The notes: generated by a model not told the origin, from the letters alone. DNA of 64,000 nt from CALGKJ01 sp049322695 (GCA_049322695.1 JBMORW010000021.1:186001-250000), one strand, 5' to 3'. Positions 45,196 through 55,207 are shown, counted from the first letter of the stretch. Made by a program: numbers and translations.

Positions 45196-45951
45196 CTACA
45201 CTCTGAAATCTTCCGCCTGTGCGGAATTTCTTCTTGCAACCATGCGGTTCCATCTCATTATATCATTATTGTGCAGCTCATCATATTTATCCATGACCTT
45301 TGCCCATTGCACTGTAATGCGCTTGCCGTCACCATCCATATCATCGCCTGTAATAACTTCAAACAGCTTTGTTTTTTCAAAGTGCCAGCGCCACCAGTCC
45401 AGTGAATGGAAATAGTAAAAGTCAGGCCACCAGCCTTTTTCCAAATAATCGGGAACTTTCCCTCCAAACTCTTTATCTGGTCCCCATATTACAAGACCGA
45501 ATTCTCCGTCAGGTCTTAATAAGTGAGCCATATAGTCGCTCAGATATGTATCTGCCGTTCCATAAAATTGAAAAGAGTTTATGCAAACTATGGCATCAAA
45601 AAAATTAGCTGCATAGGGAAGATTATGAGCTTCCCCACGAAATGGGAATACCAGATCCTTTACCCCTGCTTCACATATTCTGTTCCAGTTTTCATCAGGG
45701 TTGATCCAATAGTCGTTTGCAAAAACTGTAACACCAAATTCTTTGGCCAGAAAAATCGAAGTCAGAGCTTTACCGCAGCCCATATCCAGTACTCTCATTC
45801 CTGGCTTCAATGTCATAATACGTGACAATGACTCCACAAGCCAAAGGCATTGCCCGCCCATTTTGTTTTCATATATCCACTCAGGATCATACTTGGCAGC
45901 CAAAGGGTATTTTTCATCTATAAGTAGCTTCATTTTATCTTCATGGGTCAT
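45196..45951 (-). CDS. Class I SAM-dependent methyltransferase
   Basis: A 251-residue protein with the Rossmann-type SAM-binding motif VLDMGCGKALTS (motif I), an acidic end of strand 2 (FAND), FDAIVCINSFQFYG (motif II region) and LLRPDGEFGLVIWG (motif III). The long aromatic insert EKGWWPDFYYFHSLDWWRWHF near residue 170 is typical of a clostridial methyltransferase group of unknown substrate. First gene of a two-gene unit with the histidine phosphatase. GGGGCTGAAG lies upstream of the ATG. Confidence 0.85.
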   Translation of the reverse strand: MTHEDKMKLLIDEKYPLAAKYDPEWIYENKMGGQCLWLVESLSRIMTLKPGMRVLDMGCGKALTSIFLAKEFGVTVFANDYWINPDENWNRICEAGVKDLVFPFRGEAHNLPYAANFFDAIVCINSFQFYGTADTYLSDYMAHLLRPDGEFGLVIWGPDKEFGGKVPDYLEKGWWPDFYYFHSLDWWRWHFEKTKLFEVITGDDMDGDGKRITVQWAKVMDKYDELHNNDIMRWNRMVARRNSAQAEDFRV

Positions 45952-46403
45952 TATTCTTCAGCCCCTCTCGAGTTTTATACATTTATTAAATCATATATAT
46001 CCTGACAGCCTTATGTCATGTTTGAAAAATAAATGAAGAATCAACGCTAAAATATATACCTGCCAAGCATCTGATAGTGACTTCTTTACCGCTTTACTCA
46101 AAACCTTGTATATTAAGTACATATCCGCCTGCTGTAACTTTATGTGTAGGCCATGGCATGCAAAACACCTCCTCTATATTGTTATTGCTGCTATTTATCC
46201 AGTCTTTTTCCGTAACCATAGATACATTCTCCCTGCTTACTTATTGTGTTCAAACAGTACCCAAGCCTGCTTCTTTTCTCGAATATTTATTTCGACTTAA
46301 ACCGTTTAAAACCTTTGTTGAGTTTCACCTGCTTTTGTCTGGATATCAATATAATCTTTCTGATACTAAGTCACGTTTAGCAGAACTGTATAAAAAGAAA
46401 AGC
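45952..46403. other. Intergenic region, no gene recognised
   Basis: Short open frames exist on both strands, but none has a ribosome binding site, homology I recognise or coding-like composition. Its left edge must hold the promoter of the methyltransferase gene, and the right edge is the terminator of the galactoside operon. Confidence 0.45.
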
Positions 46404-46447
46404 AAAGCAGCAAGTATGTGATTATTGATATCACTTCCCTGCTGCTT
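46404..46447 (-). terminator. Terminator of the galactoside operon
   Basis: On the minus strand AAGCAGCAGGGAAGTGAT pairs, with a few mismatches, with ATCACATACTTGCTGCTT, and a T-rich run TGCTTTTCTTTTT follows. It lies about 60 bases beyond the alpha-galactosidase stop. Confidence 0.75.
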
Positions 46448-46507
46448 ATTCTTTTTTCTCATTCTGTATATATATATAAAGGATTTTTATAAACAAGATG
46501 TTATATT

Positions 46508-48292
46508 TCAGACAACCTGAAATATCCTTACTGCATGTGGCTCCAGATGTATGGTGTCTATTGCACCTTCCACCCCTTGATTACTGAGTGTAGCTTCTTT
46601 ATAAACAGTATACTTTATTTTATGGGCAGTTTCTGAGTTCCCAATATTTATCAAGGCAATGAAATTTTTATCAGCTTCCCTGAAATAGACTTCTATTATC
46701 CCCTTTCTATAGTTCTTTACCTGATTTATGCTGATATCCTTTTTATCTATTATATTGTCAAACATTTTATGCTTTGTACTGTTATACTTCTCCAAATTGT
46801 CAGAAGTGAATAGCAAGCTTCCGAATATCCTGTTCACTTCATATAATGTATGCTTTTCATTATCTGTCAGAGTAATATTATCATCTCTCAGTAAGAAAAC
46901 ATCCGGATCATTATAAAAGGCTCTGCCATCCAGGTGCCTTCTGCCAATTGCATTTCCTATGGCGTTTTTTGTGGAGATTCTTTCTCTGTGAAAAAGCTTC
47001 ATATAAGGTTTATCATCCCAGTCAAGACTCACATCGCAGCCAATTCTGCAGTAATCCACCAGGCCGAAGGCTGGTCCGAGAGGCACCCCACAGCCTAACA
47101 GGAGCTTATCTCCGGCACATTCGCGCAAGAACTCCATTGCCTCAGTCATTATCTGACCCCTGGTTTTATTCCTTCTCGGCAAAATACATACAGCATATAA
47201 AAAGTCCAGCTTCAGCATATCATAGCCCCATTGATGCAGAATTACATCGAATACTTCCTTAATATATTTCCTGACCTCTTCATTATAAAAATCCAAAGCA
47301 AAAAACCCGCTCCAGTTGCTTCCTGCAAATGTCGGTCTGCCCTTTCCATCCTTTAAAATCCAATTTCGCTTTTCTTCATATATCTTGGAGTTCTTTTCAC
47401 AAACAAAGGGTGCCAGCCAAATACCTGCCTTATAGCCTTGAGCCTTTATGGAATCTGCTATATGCTTCATTCCATTGGGGAACTTTTTATTATCTGTCAG
47501 CAGCCAATCTCCAACTGCTCTCTGATACCCGTCATCTATCTGGAATATATCTATTTTCTTATTATACTTCACAAAATTCTGCAGGTTTTCCAATATTATT
47601 GTCTCATCAATGTTCTGATAATAATTGTACCAGCTGGTCCATCCGCTCATAGGCCTTGATGATGGCTTTGGAATATTCATGAGCTTAAAATAGTTGTCAA
47701 AAACCTCGTCATCATTCCCTTCAATCCAAACTATTTCAAAAGGTACATAGCAATCTTCTATTACTAGCCCTTCACAATCCTTACTGATTATTATCCTGTT
47801 ACTATTTACCTGCTCCTCTATTATTGTAAAGCCGCTTCTTTCGGACAGAGATCCAATTAAGCTGATTTTATCGCCATTTCTTATGTAGCTGTAGGTGTAC
47901 CCGTGAAATTCTCCACGTTTTCCTGCATACCTTCGAAAAGTGTAGTCGCCGTATTTGTCAAACTTATACTTTTTCTTAAATGGCTCTGCCAGTATGGAAA
48001 AGCCTTTTATCCTTTCATCTGCAAAGAACTCCCTGCTGTCAGTCCAGGATTGATAACCGTTTGCAAATATGCTTTGTTCTTTGTTAAATCTAAAATCCCA
48101 CTCAATGTAAAGCTTATCAATTGTCAATGAACTGTTTGGAATTATAGAAACCTTCAGACTGCATATGCTGACATCCTTTTCTAACTGCACATCCGCTCTG
48201 AAATCCTCATCTGAAAACTTTTCAGAGAAGCATACTGTTTTTTTCCTGTTTCCGCAAAAATAGTGTAAGTGAACCTTCATATTGGCAAGCAT
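46508..48292 (-). CDS. Alpha-galactosidase, GH36-type
   Basis: A 594-residue retaining alpha-galactosidase of the GH36/melibiase group. A beta-sandwich N-terminal domain (about 1-195) precedes a TIM barrel with SGWTSWYNYYQNIDE, IFQIDDGYQ, MLKLDFLYAV (the aspartate is the expected nucleophile) and RIGCDVSLDWDD (the expected acid/base aspartate). It should release terminal alpha-galactose from melibiose, raffinose or galactomannan fragments. No signal peptide is seen, so it acts inside the cell on imported sugar. The ATG at 48292 follows AGAGGGAGA; an ATG 24 bases earlier is possible. Last gene of the operon, after the GPH symporter. Confidence 0.9.
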   Translation of the reverse strand: MLANMKVHLHYFCGNRKKTVCFSEKFSDEDFRADVQLEKDVSICSLKVSIIPNSSLTIDKLYIEWDFRFNKEQSIFANGYQSWTDSREFFADERIKGFSILAEPFKKKYKFDKYGDYTFRRYAGKRGEFHGYTYSYIRNGDKISLIGSLSERSGFTIIEEQVNSNRIIISKDCEGLVIEDCYVPFEIVWIEGNDDEVFDNYFKLMNIPKPSSRPMSGWTSWYNYYQNIDETIILENLQNFVKYNKKIDIFQIDDGYQRAVGDWLLTDNKKFPNGMKHIADSIKAQGYKAGIWLAPFVCEKNSKIYEEKRNWILKDGKGRPTFAGSNWSGFFALDFYNEEVRKYIKEVFDVILHQWGYDMLKLDFLYAVCILPRRNKTRGQIMTEAMEFLRECAGDKLLLGCGVPLGPAFGLVDYCRIGCDVSLDWDDKPYMKLFHRERISTKNAIGNAIGRRHLDGRAFYNDPDVFLLRDDNITLTDNEKHTLYEVNRIFGSLLFTSDNLEKYNSTKHKMFDNIIDKKDISINQVKNYRKGIIEVYFREADKNFIALINIGNSETAHKIKYTVYKEATLSNQGVEGAIDTIHLEPHAVRIFQVV

Positions 48293-48324
48293 TGTTCTCC
48301 CTCTTTCAAAAATCATATTTATCT

Positions 48325-49671
48325 CTATTCATCCTCATATTTTGTAAACAGCATTAATGCAAGCAATCCAATTATTGCAGCGATGACCCCAGTGAGTCTG
48401 ATGCCAAGGTCATTGCCAGGCTCCTTGCCAAACAGTAATATAGAACCGAATAATACCATGGCAATCATCTGACCTATCTTATTCATAAAGGTTTGGACCG
48501 AAAAAAACATGCCCTCCTTGTATTCACCCGTCCTATCTCCATCATTCCTGGCGATATTGGCAACTATTGCATTAGGCAGTATTCCGAATACAGCAAAGCC
48601 AATTCCTGCAAGAAGTATGAAAACTACAGCCTGAAGCTGTGGTGAAAATGGCATTAATCCTAAGAATGAGCAATATAGGTATGCGGTAACCAGCATAATC
48701 ATTGCAAAAAAGCACAATTTCTTTTTGCCCAGTCTATTAGCAAAGAGGTTTACTGAAGGATACAATATAAAGGCTAATATACCTGTTAAGGCAGTTATAA
48801 TTGTTACCCAGGTCTCATCCAATCCCAATAAAACTGTCACATAGTAAACATTTCCTGTCTGGAAAATAGTGATTGCAATGCCATAAGCCAAAAAGAAAAT
48901 CTCAAATATAAGAAAGTTCCTATTTTTGAAGGTTGACTTCAATGCTTTCTTGAAATCAGCAGGCACAGGCTTTGCTGTTACATATTTTCTTTCAGAAATA
49001 GTCAGTACTGGTACCAGCATGAATGCAAAGCCTATGCCTGATAGTATGATTATGGATAACCTTATGGAGGCTGCAAGCGACATTCCGTTATTAACAAATA
49101 TCGGCCATATAAAGGAAGCGCTGCTTGCTATTATGTATCCGAGAAACCAGGTCAGGGCAATATAAGTTGACAAATCCATTCTGTCCTTTTCCGTGTATCC
49201 AAGCTCAGATGTTAAAGCAAAATATGGAGCAACATACATTGTGTAAAACACATAATAAGATAATAAAGAAATTGTCAGCCATATGATGTTTAAAGGAGAT
49301 ACTGTCTGATTAGGCACAAAGAAAATCAACACGGTAAGCAGTGTAAAAGGTATTATTGCATTTCTCATAAAAGGAATACGTCTTCCCTTTGGGTTTTTGC
49401 TCCTATCACTCATGGAAGCAATCCATGGGTCAGTTATGGCATCCAAAAACCGTCCTGCCATGGTAATCAATCCTATAATAGTAAGAAAGCCAAGCACAGC
49501 ACCCTTTGGTATCATCTCCGGAATAGGAACATTATCAGGAGCATTGTAAAACCAAACAAGCCATACCTGAACAAGTCCCGACAGGATTGACCACCCAAGC
49601 TGGCCTAGAGCATAGCACCATTTGATGCTGACCGGAAGCTTTTTATCTTTAGATAAATCAATGTTTTCCAT
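48325..49671 (-). CDS. GPH-family sugar:cation symporter
   Basis: A 448-residue membrane protein with twelve hydrophobic segments of the glycoside-pentoside-hexuronide:cation symporter family (MelB-like). Typical are WCYALGQLGWSI at the start, FLDAITDPWIASMSDRSKNPKGRR (the cytoplasmic loop with the cation-site aspartates before it) and YTEKDRMDLSTY. It lies between the GH2 and GH36 genes, so it probably imports a galactoside or other oligosaccharide. TTGGAGG precedes the ATG. Its presence beside an ABC importer in the same operon is somewhat unusual. Confidence 0.9.
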   Translation of the reverse strand: MENIDLSKDKKLPVSIKWCYALGQLGWSILSGLVQVWLVWFYNAPDNVPIPEMIPKGAVLGFLTIIGLITMAGRFLDAITDPWIASMSDRSKNPKGRRIPFMRNAIIPFTLLTVLIFFVPNQTVSPLNIIWLTISLLSYYVFYTMYVAPYFALTSELGYTEKDRMDLSTYIALTWFLGYIIASSASFIWPIFVNNGMSLAASIRLSIIILSGIGFAFMLVPVLTISERKYVTAKPVPADFKKALKSTFKNRNFLIFEIFFLAYGIAITIFQTGNVYYVTVLLGLDETWVTIITALTGILAFILYPSVNLFANRLGKKKLCFFAMIMLVTAYLYCSFLGLMPFSPQLQAVVFILLAGIGFAVFGILPNAIVANIARNDGDRTGEYKEGMFFSVQTFMNKIGQMIAMVLFGSILLFGKEPGNDLGIRLTGVIAAIIGLLALMLFTKYEDE

Positions 49672-49700
49672 ACTTTTCCTCCAAGCAGTATATTGGTTTC

Positions 49701-51950
49701 TTATTTTATGCTTATTTTGACCTTTTTCTCCCCGGTACTAGCTGATTTAATGCATATCTCAGCATCACCGGCCTGATTATAAGTTTCAATCCAGAATGCG
49801 GCAGTCCCGCCCTTCAGCACCAGCGTATCAGGACCTTGAAGCTTCAAGGGACCTTTAATATCTATACTGATTATTTCATCCATAAAAGGAAGAAGATTGC
49901 CGTACTGGTCTAAAAGCTTCACAACAATCCGTGTGGCATCCTTCTGAGATGCATTCAGGCAAGCATCGTCTGCTTCAACATAAAGCTCTGAAGGCAGCGG
50001 GTTTTTACAGAGTCTCTTATGGATTACTCTTTCCCCCTTGTAATACCCGTATATATGAGCGTCCTCCCATACCATACCCCAGGCTCCTACCTCTTCTGGC
50101 TTAATAATAGAATAGTCAATAACTATCGGTGGATATGGCATTGCTTCATAAGCTTTCCTGTTTGGATATGCTCTCTTTTTAGTTCCATTTTCACCATATT
50201 GGAATTCAATGTAGTCACAATTTGTAAATATGATAAGCGGGATTATTCCACCTATGCTTCTTTCACCTCTTGCCCAATAGGTTACAGGCTCTAATACAGG
50301 CTCTGTTTCCGGAGAAACCTGTGATTTATATACATAGGCTGCAAACTTGTGGATTCGGAACATATCCATAACTCCATGATAACAGATTCTATCTCCTGAA
50401 CCAAAATCCTTGTGTGTATTATAGTCAAAGGCACACCAGCCAATGGCACCGGAAATGCTGTCATCCTTAAAGGCTGCATTTTGAACTCTCAAATGTCTTA
50501 AAGAATGCTCCATCTGTCTCTCCTCATTATCAAACCGCTTTGTGGGATACATATGACCGTTGTACTCAGTAACCATATAAGGCACCTTTTGGTCCAGCCC
50601 AGTAACAGCCTGCTGATTTCTAAGTGCAAGCTCTGATTCACCATGTATGAAGTCATTAAAGGTATATACATCCTCCAGCAAATTGCTGTTGGCAATACAT
50701 CTTACCCCCGCTGTCTGCCTTGTAGCATCCAGATTGCGAGCAATCCTGTTGGTAGCAGCGTAAAAATCATCATCGTCCTTTGACTCATTTATTCTTACAC
50801 CCCATAGGATGATTGAAGGATGGTTCCAGTCTCTTTCTATCATTTCTATTATGTTACTCTTAGCCACTTCTTTCCACTGCTCATCTCCTATATGCTGCCA
50901 GCCGGGTATTTCTTCAAATACCAGAAGCCCCAGCTCATCACATCTATTGAGAAAATGCTTGGACTGAGGATAGTGGGAGGTGCGAACAATATTCAGGTGA
51001 AGATCCTTCTTCAATATTTCAGCATCCTTCTCCTGAACACGTTTTGGCATAGCATATCCGACATAAGGGAAGGACTGGTGTCTGTTTAGCCCTATGAGCT
51101 TCAAACGTCTGCCATTCAGATAGAAGCCATCTGGAGTAAACTCCGCCTTACGGAATCCGAACACTTCCGTGCAGCTGTCAGACATGTCTTTTGCTTCAAA
51201 CTCTGCAGTCAGCTCATAGAGATTAGGTGAATCCACATCCCAAAGCTTAATATCCTCCAAACCGTCAATCTCAAAGCAGTATATATCAGATTCTTTTGAT
51301 AAAGCTGCTTTGAAGCTGTCTTTATAAATGTCTGTACCTTCTTTTTCTCTAATGGAAATACGAAAGACAATGTCTGCGGCATGCTTGTCCGGGTTTTTTA
51401 GATATATTTTCAATCTTACCTTCTTTAGAGACTCCAATACTGCATCTGTTTCAATCTTAATATTTTCTATGTAAATATCATCAATCACCAGCATGCTGAC
51501 CTCACGATAAATACCTCCATAGGTCAGATAATCTATTTGCCCTCCAAAGGGTGGTATATCCTCCCTTTCTGTAGAATCCGCTATTACAGTAAGTATGTTA
51601 GTTTCCTGCTTCCAGTTATAAGCCTCATCAATCCTGATTGAGAAGGGAGTGTATCCTCCCTTATGCTCGCCCAGAAATATTCCGTTTAAATACACCCTGG
51701 CATATGACATTATTCCTTCAAATCTTATTAATACACGTTTACCCTTTAATTCATGAGATAAAGTGACAGGGTGCTTATAGCACGATACGATTGCAAAGGC
51801 CTTTTCATCAAAATAATTGTAAGGAAGCTCGATATTTGTATGAGGAAGCAGTACAGGTTCAAATCCATCTAAGCTGTTTTTTGCTTCATCTCCTGCTTCA
51901 TAGTTCATTTTGTAATACCAGTTGTTGTTTATGGCTATAACCTTTCTCAT
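49701..51950 (-). CDS. Glycoside hydrolase family 2 (beta-galactosidase-like)
   Basis: A 749-residue GH2 enzyme. A sugar-binding jelly-roll domain (about 10-165) is followed by an Ig-like domain (about 170-275) and a TIM barrel with GLNRHQSFPYVGYAM, RTSHYPQSKHFLNRCDELGLLVFEEIP, WGVRINES (acid/base glutamate) and VTEYNGHMYPTKR (nucleophile glutamate). C-terminal Ig-like domains extend from about 560. It has no signal peptide. In a galactoside operon a beta-galactosidase role is likely, though beta-glucuronidase or mannosidase cannot be excluded from motifs alone. The ATG at 51950 follows GAGGTG; a TTG four codons earlier overlaps that site. Confidence 0.88.
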   Translation of the reverse strand: MRKVIAINNNWYYKMNYEAGDEAKNSLDGFEPVLLPHTNIELPYNYFDEKAFAIVSCYKHPVTLSHELKGKRVLIRFEGIMSYARVYLNGIFLGEHKGGYTPFSIRIDEAYNWKQETNILTVIADSTEREDIPPFGGQIDYLTYGGIYREVSMLVIDDIYIENIKIETDAVLESLKKVRLKIYLKNPDKHAADIVFRISIREKEGTDIYKDSFKAALSKESDIYCFEIDGLEDIKLWDVDSPNLYELTAEFEAKDMSDSCTEVFGFRKAEFTPDGFYLNGRRLKLIGLNRHQSFPYVGYAMPKRVQEKDAEILKKDLHLNIVRTSHYPQSKHFLNRCDELGLLVFEEIPGWQHIGDEQWKEVAKSNIIEMIERDWNHPSIILWGVRINESKDDDDFYAATNRIARNLDATRQTAGVRCIANSNLLEDVYTFNDFIHGESELALRNQQAVTGLDQKVPYMVTEYNGHMYPTKRFDNEERQMEHSLRHLRVQNAAFKDDSISGAIGWCAFDYNTHKDFGSGDRICYHGVMDMFRIHKFAAYVYKSQVSPETEPVLEPVTYWARGERSIGGIIPLIIFTNCDYIEFQYGENGTKKRAYPNRKAYEAMPYPPIVIDYSIIKPEEVGAWGMVWEDAHIYGYYKGERVIHKRLCKNPLPSELYVEADDACLNASQKDATRIVVKLLDQYGNLLPFMDEIISIDIKGPLKLQGPDTLVLKGGTAAFWIETYNQAGDAEICIKSASTGEKKVKISIK

Positions 51951-51962
51951 ATCACACCTCAA

Positions 51963-52781
51963 TCATTGCTTTACAGAGCCAGTCATACCTTGAACAAAGT
52001 AATTCTGCAGCGTAAAGAATATTATTATCATGGGAAGAGTTGCAAGTACAATTGCTGTCATAATAACTCCATACTCGGGAAAATATGCCGAGGATAGTGA
52101 GGATATGAGCAGTGTAACTGTCTTCTGCTTGTCGCTCTGCAGCACTATCAAAGGCCAAAGGTATGCATTCCAGCTGGTCATAAATGCATAAATGGCAGCA
52201 GCTGCATAAGTAGATTTCATAGTCGGCATGACTATAGAGAAGAATATCCTTATTTCACCTGCCCCATCCACCCTGGCAGCCTGTATAATTTCTTTTGGAA
52301 AGGACTTAAAGCTTTGTCTGAAGAAAAACAGTATAAACACAGAGGCTATGGAAGTCAGAATAAGTGCACTATGCTTATTTAAAAGTCCAAACCTGACAAT
52401 AAGCTTAAAAAGAGGTATCATAAGCGCTGCAAAGGGAACCATCATTGACAGCAATACTGCTCCGTAAGCTTTTTCCCTGGCCTTTGATCTGAAAATTTCG
52501 AAGCCGTATGCAGCCATAGAGGTTACTATCAAAGTACCAGCAACAGTTATCAGAGAAACCTTTAAGGAGTTGAAAAGTACTCCGGACATGTTATAGCTGG
52601 TAAACAGTATCCTCAGATTGTTTATTAGCTGCCCTCCGAAGGTCATTTTCCCCTTAATAACGTCTATTGCATTGTTTGTAGATCCTGCCAGCATCCAGTA
52701 AAAGGGAAAAAGTGATACTATTGCTGCGATAATCAGAAATAAGTAAATTAACGCTCTGAATATGAATCTACTTAGCTTCAT
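51963..52781 (-). CDS. ABC sugar transporter permease, MalG type
   Basis: A 272-residue inner-membrane permease with six membrane segments. The EAA loop reads EIIQAARVDGAGEIRIFFSIVMPTMK, the coupling sequence that touches the ATPase subunit. The CUT1 family imports oligosaccharides. The ATG at 52781 follows AGGTGAG and overlaps the end of the other permease gene by 14 bases, so the two are translationally coupled. No ATPase gene is in the operon; a shared MsmX/UgpC-type ATPase encoded elsewhere is the usual solution. Confidence 0.93.
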   Translation of the reverse strand: MKLSRFIFRALIYLFLIIAAIVSLFPFYWMLAGSTNNAIDVIKGKMTFGGQLINNLRILFTSYNMSGVLFNSLKVSLITVAGTLIVTSMAAYGFEIFRSKAREKAYGAVLLSMMVPFAALMIPLFKLIVRFGLLNKHSALILTSIASVFILFFFRQSFKSFPKEIIQAARVDGAGEIRIFFSIVMPTMKSTYAAAAIYAFMTSWNAYLWPLIVLQSDKQKTVTLLISSLSSAYFPEYGVIMTAIVLATLPMIIIFFTLQNYFVQGMTGSVKQ

Positions 52782-53691
52782 TTTTCTCACCTGCCAATCT
52801 GAATTGAATAACGGTCAGTATAGCTACCAGGAATACTATTACATAAGATACCGTAGCAGCATATCCGAAATTTGGCATATACTTGAAGCAAAGGTTATAA
52901 ATGTATACTGACAGAGTCAGAAGAGAATTGCCCGGTCCGATGCTTGATGCCGTTACCCCTCCCTGAGAAAGATTCATAGGCTCATCAAACAACTGCAATG
53001 TACCTATGGTTGAGAGAATAGTGGTAAATACTATAATTGGCTTAAGCATAGGTATGGTTATATAGAAAAACTGCTGCAGCTTGTTAGCTCCATCAATGTC
53101 TGCAGCCTCATAGATTTCCTCAGGCACATTCTGCAGTGCCGACAGATAAAAGACCATATTATAGCCGGTCCATCTCCAGGTCATTGCAATGATTACCGTT
53201 ACTTTAGCCCAAAATGGATCCATCAGCCAAGGTATAGGATCTTTTATTATATTAAGATTTAGAAGTGCTGTATTAATAAATCCATCCAGACTGAACATCA
53301 TCTTAAATAATACTGTGTAAGCAACCAAGGAAGTTACTGCAGGAAGAAATACAGCCGTTCTGAAAACTCCCCTGAGCTTTATAGTCTTGTCATTCAGAAC
53401 TGCTGCCAGTGCCAGTGCAAGAAAAAGCATTATAGGCACCTGAACAATCAGGAAAACAAATGTGTTTTTTAAAGCCTGCAGAAACACTTGATCCTTGAAC
53501 AGCCTGGCATAATTATCCAAGCCTACAAACTTCTGTACTATCCCTTTAGAAGACATAGTTGATAAATAGAGTGAGTTTATTATTGGATAAAGCATAAAGA
53601 TTGTCAGTAGTATAAGTGCAAAGGATACAAAAAACCATCCATATCGGTTCTGTACCTTTTCAAAGGATTTTCCTCTGGAGCCAACTGCCAT
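52768..53691 (-). CDS. ABC sugar transporter permease, MalF/UgpA type
   Basis: A 307-residue CUT1 permease with six membrane segments and the EAA loop EEIYEAADIDGANKLQQFFYITIPMLKP. It pairs with the next permease to form the transmembrane channel of an oligosaccharide importer. The ATG at 53691 is eight bases after AGAGGTGG; a GTG four codons earlier lies inside that site. A large hairpin separates it from the binding protein gene. Confidence 0.93.
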   Translation of the reverse strand: MAVGSRGKSFEKVQNRYGWFFVSFALILLTIFMLYPIINSLYLSTMSSKGIVQKFVGLDNYARLFKDQVFLQALKNTFVFLIVQVPIMLFLALALAAVLNDKTIKLRGVFRTAVFLPAVTSLVAYTVLFKMMFSLDGFINTALLNLNIIKDPIPWLMDPFWAKVTVIIAMTWRWTGYNMVFYLSALQNVPEEIYEAADIDGANKLQQFFYITIPMLKPIIVFTTILSTIGTLQLFDEPMNLSQGGVTASSIGPGNSLLTLSVYIYNLCFKYMPNFGYAATVSYVIVFLVAILTVIQFRLAGEKNEAK

Positions 53692-53711
53692 ATAATGTTC
53701 CACCTCTTCTC

Positions 53712-53767
53712 AAAAAGAGGAATAATACAATTTTGAGCTCTACAGCCCGTCTAGTATTATTCCTCTT
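53712..53767 (-). terminator. Intra-operon hairpin between binding protein and permeases
   Basis: AAGAGGAATAATAC and GTATTATTCCTCTT form a perfect 14-base stem around a 25-base loop, followed on the minus strand by TTTTTGAG. As a partial terminator or mRNA stabiliser it would make the binding protein more abundant than the permeases. Confidence 0.75.
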
Positions 53768-53807
53768 GATTTACATGCTGCTGCTGTTTTCAGTACAACA
53801 CTTTATA

Positions 53808-55127
53808 TTATTGAATCTGGTTCTTCAGCTGTTCTTCAGCCTTCTTCAAGGCATCCTCAACAGATAGAGCTCCTGAATAAACATCCTGCATTACACCGAA
53901 AATAGCTGCATCTGCTTCATATGTATACAGGCCATAGTTTATTGAAGGAATATTTTTCATCCAAGTCGAGAAATCCGTGTAAACCTTTTGTCCCCCGAAG
54001 AATGGGTCCTCTGCAGAGTATGATGCCCCTTCCTGAGCAGGAATATATGAACCAACAGCACCTCTGTCGATAAGTATCTTCTGATAGAAATCATCGTCCC
54101 CTGCATATATCTTATTCAGGAAATCTATTGCTATGTCCTTGGTTTTGGAGCTTTCTAACACATACCAGCTTGAACCGCCAAGGTTGGATGCATTAACCGC
54201 TCCGGGTAAATCCAAACGAGGAGTTGGTGCTACCCTCCATTTACCTGACTGGCTTGCTTCAGCCTTTATTGATCCGGTTATCCATACACCTGTTATAACT
54301 GATGCTGTATCTCCGCTGTTAAATGCAGCTACCCACTCATTCCATCCGCTTGTTGGCTTTATTATACCTGAATCTACTATTTTTTTATAGGTATTTACAG
54401 CTGCTTTTAATGCATCATTGTTTGCAAGGTTAATATTTCCGTTATTATCAAAATACCATTGACCTGTTGATTGAAGCATTACTCTCATAAGCCCGCCATC
54501 ATCCATACCAAAGCCCAACATGCTCTTGCCTGTCGTTTCTTTAACCTTTTTGCCTATCTCAATGAACTTATCCCATGTTATATTGACAAGGTCCTCGTGC
54601 TTGTAGCCTGCCTGCTCCAGGTAATCGCTTCTGTAATAGAAGCCGCTTGCACCTGTATCAAAGGGAACTCCGTATACCTTTCCGCTCAGTGTCATTAGTC
54701 CTACCTTGTAGCTTACAAAATTCTTATAATCAATCTTCTGTGTCAAATCAGCAAAAGAGCCCGGATATGACTGAAGGTACTTTTGTGCATTATAGTCTTC
54801 AATCAGAACTATATCCGGCAAGCCTTCCTTAACACCTGAAGCCAGATTTGTATGAAGCTTTTGCTCCAAATCTCCTTTAGCTATGTCTACTATTTCTATT
54901 TCCACATTGGGGTTATCCTTTTGATATCTTGCTTTAGCTTCATTCATTATTGCTATGTTGAAGTTAGGGTCCCATGCCCAAATTGTTATTTTCCCCGAGT
55001 TACCGGCTGAGGTCTGCTCTGCTGCCTTTGTAGGTTCGGCCTGTCCGGCAGGCTCTTCCTTTTTGGCACATGCCGCCATAGTAAACATAAGAACCAGTAC
55101 AAGCAGTAAAGATAATACTCTTTTCAC
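53808..55127 (-). CDS. Sugar ABC transporter substrate-binding lipoprotein
   Basis: A 439-residue extracellular solute-binding protein (family 1). The signal peptide ends with the lipobox FTMAACAKK, so the mature protein is anchored by a lipid on its cysteine (residue 20). The body shows KITIWAWDPNFN, IVLIEDYNAQKYLQSYPGSFADL, GVPFDTGASGFYYRSDYLEQAG and GSSWYVLESSKTKDIAIDFL, all typical. It captures an oligosaccharide for the two permeases downstream. The start is GTG with GGGGGATTAGAA upstream. First gene of the operon, directly behind a promoter with operator-like repeats. Confidence 0.93.
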   Translation of the reverse strand: MKRVLSLLLVLVLMFTMAACAKKEEPAGQAEPTKAAEQTSAGNSGKITIWAWDPNFNIAIMNEAKARYQKDNPNVEIEIVDIAKGDLEQKLHTNLASGVKEGLPDIVLIEDYNAQKYLQSYPGSFADLTQKIDYKNFVSYKVGLMTLSGKVYGVPFDTGASGFYYRSDYLEQAGYKHEDLVNITWDKFIEIGKKVKETTGKSMLGFGMDDGGLMRVMLQSTGQWYFDNNGNINLANNDALKAAVNTYKKIVDSGIIKPTSGWNEWVAAFNSGDTASVITGVWITGSIKAEASQSGKWRVAPTPRLDLPGAVNASNLGGSSWYVLESSKTKDIAIDFLNKIYAGDDDFYQKILIDRGAVGSYIPAQEGASYSAEDPFFGGQKVYTDFSTWMKNIPSINYGLYTYEADAAIFGVMQDVYSGALSVEDALKKAEEQLKNQIQ

Positions 55128-55207
55128 TTCTAATCCCCCTCTATATTTGGTGATAATGCTTCTGACTGTTTGTTGAACTTTCAGAAGATTACTGTTAATA
55201 TAATAGT

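Noticed and set aside
46077..46421. Plus-strand open frame of 114 codons in the gap after the methyltransferase
   Set aside because: No ribosome binding site or recognisable similarity, and its end overlaps the terminator of the leftward galactoside operon.
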